In this document: positions 9,395 through 18,107 of the stretch, piece by piece | Position numbering within the stretch: the stretch's first letter is position 1 | Layout: each line of letters begins with the position of its first letter | NCBI GenBank assembly: GCA_038748065.1 | Contig: JBCDJG010000015.1 | Coordinates: 1 to 64,000, forward strand | DNA length: 64,000 nt | From: JBCDJG01 sp038748065 | GTDB taxonomy: Bacteria; Pseudomonadota; Gammaproteobacteria; Pseudomonadales; Halieaceae | Direction: 5' to 3' | Made by a program: the position numbers and the translations under genes | Notes under the pieces: model-generated | What the model was told of the DNA's origin: nothing | What the model saw: only the letters and a program-made list of their open reading frames with translations | Databases searched by the model: none

Positions 9395-9976
9395 ATGCCG
9401 AGCAATGTCGACGCGCGCATCAGAAAATCTCAAGCGGCCATCATCAGTGCGGGTTTAGAGCTGCTTGGCAGGAACAGCGAAGCGACCCTCAGTGACATCG
9501 CGCAGCAGGCCAGTGTAGGTCGCTCAACGCTCTATCGCCTGTATGAAACGAAGGAACAGCTCATGCGGGCGATCGGGGTGCACTGCATGCAGTGTTTCGA
9601 CGCAGCCACCCAGCACCTGGAAAAAGATGCCGACTCAGCCCTGCAGGCCTTCCACCTGATGTTCAAGGCCGTCTTGCCGCTCTCCGCTGAGATGGAGTTT
9701 CTGATGAAGCTGGGGGATGCAGCAGAGCAGGATCCGGAGCTCGACGCCATCTGGCAGAAACAAAAACGTGATATCGCCTTGATGGTCGACGCCGCCAAGG
9801 CCGAGGGCAGCCTGTCACGGCAGGTTCCCACCGCCTGGGCGGTGAACCTCGTGGAGGCGCTGTTCTATGCGTCCTGGGTAACGGGGGCAGAAGAACAGAT
9901 GGATCACGACGCGCTGGCTGATCTGGCCTTTGCAACCTTCTCTCACGGCATTGCGCAACAGGCCACGCGAGCATAA
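9395..9976 (+). CDS. TetR/AcrR family transcriptional regulator
   Basis: 193 residues. The N-terminal helix-turn-helix is clear: AIISAGLELLGRNSEATLSDIAQQASVGRSTLYRLYETKEQL at about 14-55 (quoted here as the domain span; key part STLYRLYETKEQL). The C-terminal ligand domain is helical and unassigned. It is followed after four bases by an ABC-transporter membrane domain gene, so the two are translationally close and the regulator probably controls its own operon through the inverted repeat at 9338-9368. Ligand unknown. Confidence 0.88.
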   Translation: MPSNVDARIRKSQAAIISAGLELLGRNSEATLSDIAQQASVGRSTLYRLYETKEQLMRAIGVHCMQCFDAATQHLEKDADSALQAFHLMFKAVLPLSAEMEFLMKLGDAAEQDPELDAIWQKQKRDIALMVDAAKAEGSLSRQVPTAWAVNLVEALFYASWVTGAEEQMDHDALADLAFATFSHGIAQQATRA

Positions 9977-9980
9977 GACC

Positions 9981-10865
9981 ATGCCTGAAGAAAGCATCAC
10001 AGGCGCCAGACACGAAGGCGCTCCACTCTCTCTGTCACTGCAGTCCATCTTTTTAAGGTTCAAATGGCGAATCTCTCTGACGCTGTCACTGGTTATCCTG
10101 GAGACCTTGCTCGCGCTGCTCTACCCCCTGTTCATTGGTTGGGCCATTAATGGCCTGCTCGACGATTCCTTTGATGGCATCTATTGGCTCGCAGGTTTGG
10201 GCGTGGCTTCTGTGCTCATGGGCGTAGCCCGACGTTTCTATGACACACGCATCTACTCACACATCTACCGCATCATTACACCCGAGATGGTGGCGCGTGA
10301 AAAAGCAAAAGGTCAGCCGGTATCAAAGATCGCTGCGCGATCCAGCCTGCTCACCGAGCTGGTCGAGTTTTTCGAGAATGCATTACCGGAGGTGATTGAG
10401 GCGATCGTAGGACTCGTTGGCGTGCTCATTATTCTCAGCACTATCAATCTCAGCGTGTTTCTTGCCAGCTTGGCACTGCTCGCACTGGTGGTCATCATCT
10501 ACCTCTTCACAGGCAAACTGAACTATCGCCTCAACGCCGGCTATAACAATGAGCTCGAGCACCAGGTAGACGCCATACGGCAGGCCGACATGCGTCAAGT
10601 ACACAGACACTTTCGTCGGCTGATGCGTTGGAACATCAAGCTTAGCGATCTCGAAACCGTGACCTATCTCGTGCTGTGGATGGGGGTAGTCGGGCTGTTT
10701 GTTTATGCACCGGTCGCGGCCATCGACGGCGGTATCGTCGACTACGGCCTGATCGTTGCTCTGCTGATGTATGTCTTCGACTTCATCGAGAAAGTCTCAG
10801 CCCTGCCGCTATACGTGCAGCAGCTCATTCGCCTGAAGGAAATTGCCAATCGGATCAGTGGCTAA
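9981..10865 (+). CDS. ABC-transporter-like six-helix membrane protein without ATPase domain
   Basis: 294 residues. Hydrophobic segments occur at about 33-60, 70-90, 135-155, 158-182, 232-255 and 258-280, with the coupling-helix-like stretch FFENALPEVIEAIVGLVGVL of ABC type-1 exporter membrane domains. A nucleotide-binding domain is absent: the protein ends soon after the sixth segment, and no ATPase gene follows. I set the start at ATG 9981, four bases after the TetR stop. An upstream in-frame start at 9930 lies within the TetR gene. It could be a half-transporter needing an ATPase encoded elsewhere, or a degenerate membrane sensor. Function unknown. Confidence 0.7.
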   Translation: MPEESITGARHEGAPLSLSLQSIFLRFKWRISLTLSLVILETLLALLYPLFIGWAINGLLDDSFDGIYWLAGLGVASVLMGVARRFYDTRIYSHIYRIITPEMVAREKAKGQPVSKIAARSSLLTELVEFFENALPEVIEAIVGLVGVLIILSTINLSVFLASLALLALVVIIYLFTGKLNYRLNAGYNNELEHQVDAIRQADMRQVHRHFRRLMRWNIKLSDLETVTYLVLWMGVVGLFVYAPVAAIDGGIVDYGLIVALLMYVFDFIEKVSALPLYVQQLIRLKEIANRISG

Positions 10866-10981
10866 CAGGCTGTTAATATAGCCTATACTCTCCACGACCG
10901 GCTCGATAGTGCGCGTGAATCGCAGCCCATCGAGCCAAAAATTTGCGGCCTTGACCACACAACAAGCAGCGGGTTTTTACG

Positions 10982-12283
10982 ATGCCCACCGTATACGTCG
11001 GGATGACCATCGACATCCTGCACCACGGCCATATCAATATTATCGAGCACGCCCGCCAATACGGTGAAGTAACGATCGGCCTGTTGACCGACGCCGCCAT
11101 CGCGGATCACAAGCGCCTTCCCTACCTGTCTTATGATCAACGTAAGCGCATCATCGAAAACATTACCGGGGTCACCCGTGTCGTCCCACAGGAGCAGTGG
11201 GACTATGCCCACAACATCCGGGGTTTTAAACCAGACTTCATGGTTCATGGTGACGACTGGATCGAGGGCCCGCTCCTGCCCTATCGGCAACGCGCACTGG
11301 ACGCGCTACGCGAGTACGGCGGTAAGTTGATCGAAGTGCCTTATACCCAAGGCGTATCCTCCAGCAACCTGGCAAGCCAGATGCGCGCACTGGGTACTAC
11401 GCCAGAGATCAGGAAGGCCACGCTGAAGCGCCTGCTCATGGCGAAGGGCCTCTTACGCATTCTCGAGACCCACAGCCCCTTATCGGCGCTGATTGCCGAG
11501 CATGCCAGGGTGGAGATCGGCGACAAGGTTCGCGAGTTTGATGGTTTTTGGTCGAGCTCGCTTACGGACTCCACCGCCATGGGTAAGCCCGATATCGAAG
11601 CGCTGGACATCTCTTCACGGCTTGCCAACATCAACAACATTTTCGAGGTAACGACCAAGCCATTAATCATGGACGGTGACACCGGCGGCAAAAGCGAGCA
11701 CTTCGAGCTGAATGTCCGCTCGATGGAACGGCTTGGTATCTCGGCTGTCATTATCGAAGATAAAACAGGCCTCAAGAGAAACTCGTTGTTCGGTAGCGAG
11801 GTCGCCCAACAACAGGAAGACGTCGGTGTCTTCTGCGAGAAGATCAAGGCGGGGCGAGCAAGTCTTGTGAGCCCTGACTTCATGATCATCACCCGTATTG
11901 AGAGCCTGATACTCGAACGAGGGTTGGACGAGGCGATGATGCGCGCCACTGCCTACGCCGAGGCCGGCGCGGATGCCATCATGATTCACAGTCGGCAACA
12001 GTCGCCTGATGAGCTCTTCGCTTTTGCCGACCAATTCAGAGCGAGTTTTTCGGACCTACCCCTGGTTTGCGTTCCCACCAGCTACAACCAGATGACAGAA
12101 GACGAGCTCGCTGCTCGAGGCTTCAACATTGTGATCTACGCCAACCACATGCTAAGAGCCGCCTACCCGGCCATGAACAGGGTCGCTCACGAAATACTCA
12201 CGCACGGTAGGTCCGCTGAGTCTGACGATAGCCTGATCAGCATACAGGAGATCCTGGAACTGATTCCGGGTACCCGGCAATGA
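10982..12283 (+). CDS. Cytidylyltransferase-phosphoenolpyruvate mutase fusion
   Basis: 433 residues, two enzymes in one chain. Residues 1 to about 135 are an HxGH nucleotidyltransferase: ILHHGHINII near residue 13, LSYDQRKRII, HGDDW and TQGVSSS. From about 145 to the end is PEP mutase, which rearranges phosphoenolpyruvate to phosphonopyruvate and forms the carbon-phosphorus bond. It has DGDTGG and the diagnostic EDKTGLKRNS (EDK-x5-NS) near residue 259. The stop overlaps the start of the decarboxylase gene by four bases. PEP mutase is the first step of nearly all phosphonate pathways, and the fused transferase probably activates the product as a CMP-phosphonate. The fused domain resembles the separate cytidylyltransferase encoded at the end of the operon, so the activity appears twice. 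Which domain acts on which phosphonate is unknown. Confidence 0.93.
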   Translation: MPTVYVGMTIDILHHGHINIIEHARQYGEVTIGLLTDAAIADHKRLPYLSYDQRKRIIENITGVTRVVPQEQWDYAHNIRGFKPDFMVHGDDWIEGPLLPYRQRALDALREYGGKLIEVPYTQGVSSSNLASQMRALGTTPEIRKATLKRLLMAKGLLRILETHSPLSALIAEHARVEIGDKVREFDGFWSSSLTDSTAMGKPDIEALDISSRLANINNIFEVTTKPLIMDGDTGGKSEHFELNVRSMERLGISAVIIEDKTGLKRNSLFGSEVAQQQEDVGVFCEKIKAGRASLVSPDFMIITRIESLILERGLDEAMMRATAYAEAGADAIMIHSRQQSPDELFAFADQFRASFSDLPLVCVPTSYNQMTEDELAARGFNIVIYANHMLRAAYPAMNRVAHEILTHGRSAESDDSLISIQEILELIPGTRQ

Positions 12284-13413
12284 TTGAGCCAAAGGATTTT
12301 GTGGACTGCCTCAAGGCGTGCGACATTAATTTCGTAACAGGCGTGCCAGACTCTATCCTGAAAGACGCCTGTGCGTCCATTGGCAAAGCCTTCGCGCCCA
12401 CTCAACATATCATCGCCGCGAATGAGGGCTGCGCGGTTGGCCTGGCAATTGGCAACTACCTCGCCACGGGAAAACCGGCTCTGGTTTACATGCAGAATTC
12501 CGGTCTTGGCAACGCGATCAACCCCCTGGCCTCCCTAGCGGACCCTATGGTTTTCGCCATCCCTATGGTACTGATGATCGGCTGGCGTGCCGAGGTCGAC
12601 TTACAAGGCGAGCAGAAGGCGGACGAACCACAGCACCGTAAGCAGGGACAAATTTCAGAGCCCCAGTTACGGTTACTCGATATCCCCTGTACCGTCATCG
12701 ACGCACAAAGCGACTACCAAACGGCCGTCGCCGATATGACGGCCATCGCGATCCAACAAAGCAGACCCAGCGCTTTGCTCGTCCGGTCAGGCACCTTCGC
12801 AGGCTGCAGCGGTGGCGAGGGAGATACCTCCGGGCCAGCTTTATCTCGCGAGCATGCAATCGAAGTGATCATCGACTCTCTTGACCGCCGCGCCGCGGTC
12901 GTCTCAACCACGGGCAAGGCTTCTCGTGAGCTGTTTGAACTTCGCAGGGCACGCGGTGAGGGCCATGGGCAAGACCTCCTGACCGTGGGCGGCATGGGGC
13001 ACGCCAGCCAGGCTGCTGCCGGCTTTGCTCTGGCCAGACCAGACAGAGAAGTCATATGCATTGACGGCGACGGCGCAGCGCTGATGCATCTTGGTGGCCT
13101 CAGCAACAGTGCCGACTGCCCCAACCTGACACATATTTTGCTGAACAATGCCGCTCACGAGTCGGTGGGCGGCCAGCCAACAAAAGGGGCACGCCTGGAT
13201 TTTTCCGCGGTGGCCAGGGCGCTCGGCTACGGGACGTGCGAGCGCGTCGATACGGCGGAGGATCTCGAAAGGGTACTGCGACGATTCCATTCTTTGAGAG
13301 GCTCGCGCTTCATAGAAGTCCGCTGCGCCTTGGGGTCCAGGCCCGATCTGGGCAGGCCTGACCAGACCCCCGCCAAAAACAAGCAAGACTTCATGCAGCA
13401 CATGGATGGGTAA
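12280..13413 (+). CDS. aepY: Phosphonopyruvate decarboxylase
   Basis: 377 residues. This is a thiamine-diphosphate enzyme that removes CO2 from phosphonopyruvate to give phosphonoacetaldehyde, pulling the unfavourable PEP mutase reaction forward. Visible features are DFVDCLKACDINFVTGVPDS at the N-terminus, the catalytic Glu region AANEGCAVGLAIGNYLATG near 48, and the TPP/Mg motif GDGAALMHLGGL near 264 with NNAAHESVGGQPT after it. Length matches the family (about 375-400). It overlaps the PEP mutase gene by four bases and the aminotransferase gene by eight, so the operon is tightly coupled. Confidence 0.93.
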   Translation: MIEPKDFVDCLKACDINFVTGVPDSILKDACASIGKAFAPTQHIIAANEGCAVGLAIGNYLATGKPALVYMQNSGLGNAINPLASLADPMVFAIPMVLMIGWRAEVDLQGEQKADEPQHRKQGQISEPQLRLLDIPCTVIDAQSDYQTAVADMTAIAIQQSRPSALLVRSGTFAGCSGGEGDTSGPALSREHAIEVIIDSLDRRAAVVSTTGKASRELFELRRARGEGHGQDLLTVGGMGHASQAAAGFALARPDREVICIDGDGAALMHLGGLSNSADCPNLTHILLNNAAHESVGGQPTKGARLDFSAVARALGYGTCERVDTAEDLERVLRRFHSLRGSRFIEVRCALGSRPDLGRPDQTPAKNKQDFMQHMDG

Positions 13414-14410
13414 AATGGCTGACGTAGACACCTCAATAGCGAATTTCACACGGCAGAGAAATGCAGAGAAGCAGCTGTTTACTGCTGGGCCTGCAAGCCT
13501 GCTGCCGGCAAACCTGACCGGGCTGATGCCCTGCTTTGGCCGCGGGGACGAGCACTATCTGCAAGTGGAACAGCAGGTCCTTGAGCAATTGAAGGCCATG
13601 TCCGGCCATTCTCAGATCGTTCGCATGCAGGGCTCTGCCAGCCTGGCACTGGAAATGGTGGCAAGAAATTTCCTGCGCGGCCGCGTGCTCATTGTTGATT
13701 CTGGCTACTACTCGGAGCGCCTGCACAGCCTGAGCGCCGCAGCGCAGCGAACCGAGGGCGAGGTCAGCCAGCTTGATCGCTGCGCGTGGGATGAACTTGA
13801 AAATATCAGCGGGCAATATGACTGGATATACGCCTGCTATACCGAGACCAGTTGCGCGCTGCGTATACCCATCGAGCTTCTTAGCCAGACTGCCCAGCGC
13901 CTCGGCGCACGCCTCGCTCTCGATGCCACGGCATCCATCGGCCTGGAGAGCGGTCACGAACGGGCAGACGTCATCGCCTACAGTTCCTGCAAGGGCCTTT
14001 TTGGGCTAACGGGTGCCGCTTTCATTGCCTACCGCGATGACCCGCAGGTCGAGCCCGATTCTTTCTACCTGCGCTTATCAAGCCACGTCAGCAAAATGAT
14101 GACGGGGCCCTATCACAGTATCGCCTCACTCGCCGACGTGCTACCACACTATGATGACCACAAAGCAGCTGTGCTTGCCAACAAGGCCGCCCTGGCAAAA
14201 CGCTTTGAATCCTACCTGACCGTGGAGGCGAGCCTCCAGCCGGCGCTGTGCACTCACATCAGTTGCGTGGTTGAAAGCGCCAATCGAGGGGTTGTGTTGT
14301 ACAAGCCCAGAAGCAATCTCGGTGGCAGCGTTATCTGCCACCTCGGAGAGGCTCATCTGGGCAGGGCAGCCAAGGGCGCCATACTGGACCTGCTGGAGAT
14401 ACAGTCGTGA
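13406..14410 (+). CDS. 2-aminoethylphosphonate-pyruvate aminotransferase-like (class V)
   Basis: 334 residues, somewhat shorter than typical PhnW (about 360-370). A class V PLP fold is indicated by LFTAGPASLLPANL at the N-terminus and the PLP lysine in AYSSCKGLFGLTG (K196). ALDATASIGLES carries the Asp that contacts the pyridine nitrogen. In biosynthetic direction it would convert phosphonoacetaldehyde to 2-aminoethylphosphonate. Its place between the decarboxylase and a cytidylyltransferase supports synthesis over breakdown: no phosphonatase (phnX) is present. Confidence 0.87.
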   Translation: MGKMADVDTSIANFTRQRNAEKQLFTAGPASLLPANLTGLMPCFGRGDEHYLQVEQQVLEQLKAMSGHSQIVRMQGSASLALEMVARNFLRGRVLIVDSGYYSERLHSLSAAAQRTEGEVSQLDRCAWDELENISGQYDWIYACYTETSCALRIPIELLSQTAQRLGARLALDATASIGLESGHERADVIAYSSCKGLFGLTGAAFIAYRDDPQVEPDSFYLRLSSHVSKMMTGPYHSIASLADVLPHYDDHKAAVLANKAALAKRFESYLTVEASLQPALCTHISCVVESANRGVVLYKPRSNLGGSVICHLGEAHLGRAAKGAILDLLEIQS

Positions 14411-14802
14411 AGCGCGTCATGGTCGACATGTCGATGACCCTGCTGCATCACGGGCACATTCGCCTACTGAAGCGCGCGTCTGAACTGGGCTCCGTGGTGG
14501 TCGCCCTGACGACGGATGACGAGATAGCCCGCAAAAAGGGATATACGCCAGAACTCAGCTACATAGAGCGCAAGGAAATCCTTGAAGCCGTGCGCTATGT
14601 CGACGAAGTCGTTCCCAGCCCCTGGCTGCTGGACGAGTCATTCCTCGATCAGCACGACATCGATCTGTTGCTTCACGGCGACGATAATGCCAATCCCATC
14701 AGTGAGAAGCGACTCATGATCGTTCCCCGCACCGAGGGCGTGAGCAGCACGGCCTTACGCATCCGGGCAGCACGAGCGATTGCCGATACTGCTGGCGCTT
14801 AG
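14407..14802 (+). CDS. Stand-alone cytidylyltransferase for phosphonate activation
   Basis: 131 residues, the size of a minimal glycerol-3-phosphate cytidylyltransferase-type enzyme. The motifs are LLHHGHIRLL (HxGH), LSYIERKEIL, LLHGDDN and RTEGVSST (the RTxGxST nucleotide motif). Its start overlaps the aminotransferase stop by four bases (GTGA). It most likely couples 2-aminoethylphosphonate to CTP, giving CMP-AEP for transfer to a lipid or polysaccharide, the route described for bacterial phosphonate tailoring. It is a paralogue of the N-terminal domain of the PEP mutase fusion: HHGHI, LSY, HGDD and GVSS are shared. No phosphonotransferase gene follows in the window. Confidence 0.85.
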   Translation: MKRVMVDMSMTLLHHGHIRLLKRASELGSVVVALTTDDEIARKKGYTPELSYIERKEILEAVRYVDEVVPSPWLLDESFLDQHDIDLLLHGDDNANPISEKRLMIVPRTEGVSSTALRIRAARAIADTAGA

Positions 14803-14810
14803 TCGCCGCC

Positions 14811-17192
14811 ATGCGAGTAAGCCCTCCGTTAATAACCTGCGGTCTGATCCTGGCGCTGCTGATCGGGGCGGCTGTGTTCTATCGCGTGAAACTACCGGAT
14901 ATCGTCGAACAACGAGCCCTGGTATTGCTGAAGAGCTACGGAGTAAACCAACTTCGCTATGATACCTTGCGCGTGAGTCACTCGCGTCTGCAACTCGAGG
15001 GGGTCAATCTGGGCGGGCAGTCTGCGGGCTGGACCTACAGTGCTAGCGCCCGGGCAGCGAGCGTAAGCTATCACTGGCGGGAACTGCTCCTGGGCAAGGT
15101 CAAGGATGTAAACTTGCAGGGTCTGCGGGTTCGAGTAGCGCAGGCGGTGCCGCCTGGTGCCCAGGCAGATAGCTCGTCGCTGGCGTTCACGCTGCCTGTA
15201 CCTGCAGAGCTTTGGGGCGAGCTACCTTTGCAAACGCTTGCAGTGCCGGACTGGCACGTCGAGTACACCCCCTGGGCTGGCGAAGCGATCGATCTGCGAG
15301 GCCAGATTACGATCGACGATCAGCTTCTGGCAGAAGCCCGCCTCGAGCTATTCGGTCGCACAGCGCGCTTGCAGATGACAACGTCGAAGCCTGATGCGTC
15401 GCCGTCATTGGACCTGCTTGTCTCTGATAGTGATCGCACCGTACTGAGAGCAGCACTTGTATTGACTGTCTCGTCAGGGGAGGACGCCGCTTGGGATCTG
15501 AATATCGATATTGGTCACGACGCCCTGTTAGCCTGGCTGCCTGAACTTGAAAACGCCGGGCTGTCGCTGGACTGGCTACCCGAGGGACTGGACGCGAAGG
15601 GCGAGACTACAGCCCAGATTAAACTGGCACACGCTCGTCACCTGCAGCTCACCGATCTCTCGCTAGATACCTTGCTGTCCGAGCTCGACACCTCAATCAA
15701 CAGCACTCACCGTCTGGAGGCGGCGCAGGCCCCGGGCCTGCTTGAGTCTCTCTCCGCGAGCCTGAGCGTGCAGGCCACGTCGAGCGCCGGCTTGCTCGAG
15801 GGGAAGCTTACGCTCAACAATCTGCTGGGCGCATTCAGCCCGGATAGCCTGGGCATCCCAGCTGAGGTCGCCGAATGGCTGCGTTGGCAGGAAAGCCTTA
15901 CGCTCAGCTGGCCCGATGCAGCGGATATCGATCTCACTCTGAATGCTGACGGCTACCTGACACTGGCCTCGGAAGCTGCCGGCCTGGCCTTGGGCAACCG
16001 GGAGAGCAAATTCCGCATCTCTGAGCTGGCGGGCCAAGTGGATTGGCCAGCCTTGGCATCCGATGCGGCGCCGATGGCAGCCGAGGCGCGCATCAACGTG
16101 ACTCTGCGCAGCGCACGCCTGCCCCAGCTGAAACTGCGGGCCCTGCACAACGGACCATGGAACAGCGGGCTGGCTAGCGCGCGGCTCATCGATACGGCAG
16201 AAAGCATGCAGCTGGATATTTCCCGGGACACACCCACGACCGGAGGGTCGCAAGCCATTGACCTGTGGTTGACCACTCGAGACTTGGCCTATGCCAGCGA
16301 AACGGTCTTCAAGGCGCTGGCCGACCTGAATCTACTCGACATCGATCTCGCGGTAGCCGGCGGCAGCCTGACGCTCGAAAGCCTGGTGCAGCTCGATTCC
16401 GATGGTACACCCATCGGGCAACAGGCAAGCATCCAACTCGAGAGCGTTGACGGGGTGTACGACGAAGAGTACGCCTTCTCCGGGCTATCCCTGGGCGGCG
16501 CCTGGGAGGGCCTGGACGTGTGGCGCACATTGACGCCCTTCGAAGTCGTCGTTGAATCCGTCAACCCCGGCATAGACATCAGCGACATTCGTGCCAGGGT
16601 TTCAATGCCACGGCCTACGCCATTGAGCGCGCCTTACGTTAACGTGGAGGCCTTCAGCATCGCGATGTTTGGTGGTCGGGTTTACCTGCCCGAGCCACGG
16701 CCCTGGGACTTCGCCGCTCAAAGCAATACCGTCACACTACGCGCAGATGATTGGCAACTGGCTGACATGGTTGCCCTGCAGACCGGGCAGGATATCCAGG
16801 CGATGGGAGTGCTGGAGGGCGAGCTCCCGGTAACCGTGGCAGAGGGGCGCATCGTTATCGAGAACGGCTACCTGCGTGCACTGCCACCGGGCGGTACCAT
16901 CCGCTACATTGCTGACGAAGCCACCCGCGCACTCGCCGCCTCGAGTTCAGAGCTGCAGCTCGCCGTTGATCTGCTCAGCGAGTTCGAATACGAGGTGCTG
17001 TCCAGCCGTGTCGAGCTGGACCGCCAGGGCAACCTGCTCATGGGGCTGTCGCTGGCGGGCCGCAACCCGAATCAGCACAGCGGTAAGCCCGTCAACTTCA
17101 ACATTAACGTCGAGCAGAACCTCGACCCACTGTTACAAAGCCTGCGACTCAATGATAGATTGTTACAGGAACTCGAAAATCGCCTGCGGTGA
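14811..17192 (+). CDS. ydbH: YdbH-like AsmA-type intermembrane lipid transport protein
   Basis: 793 residues. A single N-terminal membrane anchor (PLITCGLILALLIGAAVFY) is followed by a long beta-rich periplasmic body and a C-terminal DUF2757/YdbH region (VEAFSIAMFGGRVYLPEPRPWDF, LEGELPVTVAEGRIVIENGYLRA at about 620-690, key part GGRVYLPEP). In E. coli YdbH, with TamB and YhdP, helps move phospholipid to the outer membrane. The gene starts eight bases after the phosphonate cytidylyltransferase and is followed by YnbE- and YdbL-like genes, the conserved trio. Co-transcription with the phosphonate genes is possible and may matter if the phosphonate ends up on a lipid. Confidence 0.85.
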   Translation: MRVSPPLITCGLILALLIGAAVFYRVKLPDIVEQRALVLLKSYGVNQLRYDTLRVSHSRLQLEGVNLGGQSAGWTYSASARAASVSYHWRELLLGKVKDVNLQGLRVRVAQAVPPGAQADSSSLAFTLPVPAELWGELPLQTLAVPDWHVEYTPWAGEAIDLRGQITIDDQLLAEARLELFGRTARLQMTTSKPDASPSLDLLVSDSDRTVLRAALVLTVSSGEDAAWDLNIDIGHDALLAWLPELENAGLSLDWLPEGLDAKGETTAQIKLAHARHLQLTDLSLDTLLSELDTSINSTHRLEAAQAPGLLESLSASLSVQATSSAGLLEGKLTLNNLLGAFSPDSLGIPAEVAEWLRWQESLTLSWPDAADIDLTLNADGYLTLASEAAGLALGNRESKFRISELAGQVDWPALASDAAPMAAEARINVTLRSARLPQLKLRALHNGPWNSGLASARLIDTAESMQLDISRDTPTTGGSQAIDLWLTTRDLAYASETVFKALADLNLLDIDLAVAGGSLTLESLVQLDSDGTPIGQQASIQLESVDGVYDEEYAFSGLSLGGAWEGLDVWRTLTPFEVVVESVNPGIDISDIRARVSMPRPTPLSAPYVNVEAFSIAMFGGRVYLPEPRPWDFAAQSNTVTLRADDWQLADMVALQTGQDIQAMGVLEGELPVTVAEGRIVIENGYLRALPPGGTIRYIADEATRALAASSSELQLAVDLLSEFEYEVLSSRVELDRQGNLLMGLSLAGRNPNQHSGKPVNFNINVEQNLDPLLQSLRLNDRLLQELENRLR

Positions 17193-17243
17193 ACTTTCAG
17201 CGCCGCCCGGCTTCCAAGTAACAAGGAACGAGAAAGGATAAGC

Positions 17244-17426
17244 ATGAGAATCACGCTCAGCGCAGCCCTGTTACTGTTAATGGTGGCCTGTACACCAACG
17301 GTGGAGGTCAAAGCGCCGGAGGAGCCCATCACCATTAACCTGAACGTCAAGATCGAACATGAAATTCGGGTAAAGGTCGACCGGGAACTTGACGAAATAT
17401 TCGACGAAGATAGCGACCTGTTCTGA
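17244..17426 (+). CDS. ynbE: YnbE-like small outer-membrane lipoprotein
   Basis: 60 residues. A lipoprotein signal (LLLLMVACTP, lipobox MVAC) leads into a short acidic and basic mature part with INLNVKIEHEIRVKVDREL, characteristic of YnbE. In E. coli YnbE binds the C-terminus of YdbH to complete a bridge between the membranes. A strong ribosome site, GAAAGGA, lies six bases before the ATG. It sits between ydbH and ydbL in the usual order. Confidence 0.85.
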   Translation: MRITLSAALLLLMVACTPTVEVKAPEEPITINLNVKIEHEIRVKVDRELDEIFDEDSDLF

Positions 17427-17438
17427 GGGGATATCGCA

Positions 17439-17765
17439 ATGCCACTGACAAAATCGCTTACCGCTACCCTGCTGCTGGCCTGCGCGCTGTCGGGTCCCGT
17501 CTGGGCCATGGACATCGGCGACGCCAAAAGCCGCGGCCTGGTAGGGGAAACCGCTAACGGCTATATCGCGGCAGTGGAGTCATCCGCCGAGGTTAACGCC
17601 CTGGTCAAGGACATCAACACCAAGCGCAAGGCACAGTATCGGCGCATAGCCGAAAAGAACGACATCAGCCTGGAGGCCGTGGAAGTGAGGGCGGGTCAGC
17701 GCGCGATTGGCAAAACGCCGGCTGGCCAGTACATCAATCGCGGCAGCGGCTGGGAGAGGAAGTAG
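17439..17765 (+). CDS. ydbL: YdbL family periplasmic protein (DUF1318)
   Basis: 108 residues with a cleavable signal peptide (SLTATLLLACALSGPVWA; the first residue of that span is Lys-Ser). The mature part contains AKSRGLVGETANGYIAAV and VEVRAGQRAIGKTPAGQYI, hallmarks of the family. YdbL is reported to modulate the YdbH-YnbE bridge. It lies 12 bases downstream of ynbE and closes the operon. Confidence 0.87.
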   Translation: MPLTKSLTATLLLACALSGPVWAMDIGDAKSRGLVGETANGYIAAVESSAEVNALVKDINTKRKAQYRRIAEKNDISLEAVEVRAGQRAIGKTPAGQYINRGSGWERK

Positions 17766-17883
17766 CTCACCGCCTCCCCGCGCTGATAGCTTTTCCACCC
17801 CGGCGGGTTGATCATAAATTGACCACGACAGCCGCGTTCGCTACAGTATTTCGGGTAGTGAAACTTTTAGGGGAGTACGAGTC

Positions 17884-18075
17884 ATGAAGCCAGTTTGTAA
17901 ACGCGTCACAGCCCTCAGTGCGTTACTGATCGCCCCAGCAGCGGTGGCGCAGCGTATGGAAGTATCGCCATCAGTAGCGCAAGGTGTTCCGGTTGATTCA
18001 CCCTGGCTACTCGCCGCGCTAGCTGCCACGGTGGCCGTCGTTGGCGCGCGTATTTTCATCAAGCGTCGCAAGTAA
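17884..18075 (+). CDS. 63-residue secreted peptide with C-terminal sorting-like tail
   Basis: A signal peptide (ALSALLIAPAAVAQ) is followed by a mature segment of about 20 residues (RMEVSPSVAQGVPVDS). A hydrophobic helix (PWLLAALAATVAVVGARIF) and a basic end (IKRRK) complete it. The VPxxSPW-helix-RRK plan resembles very small exosortase substrates (midcut/IPTL type), and the large surface protein at 675-4001 has a related tail. The ribosome site AGGGGAG lies eight bases before the ATG. It could equally be a small double-spanning membrane protein. Not assigned to a family with certainty. Confidence 0.6.
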   Translation: MKPVCKRVTALSALLIAPAAVAQRMEVSPSVAQGVPVDSPWLLAALAATVAVVGARIFIKRRK

Positions 18076-18107
18076 CAAGCAGGGGACAAGGGTGTCTCCC
18101 TAGAACC

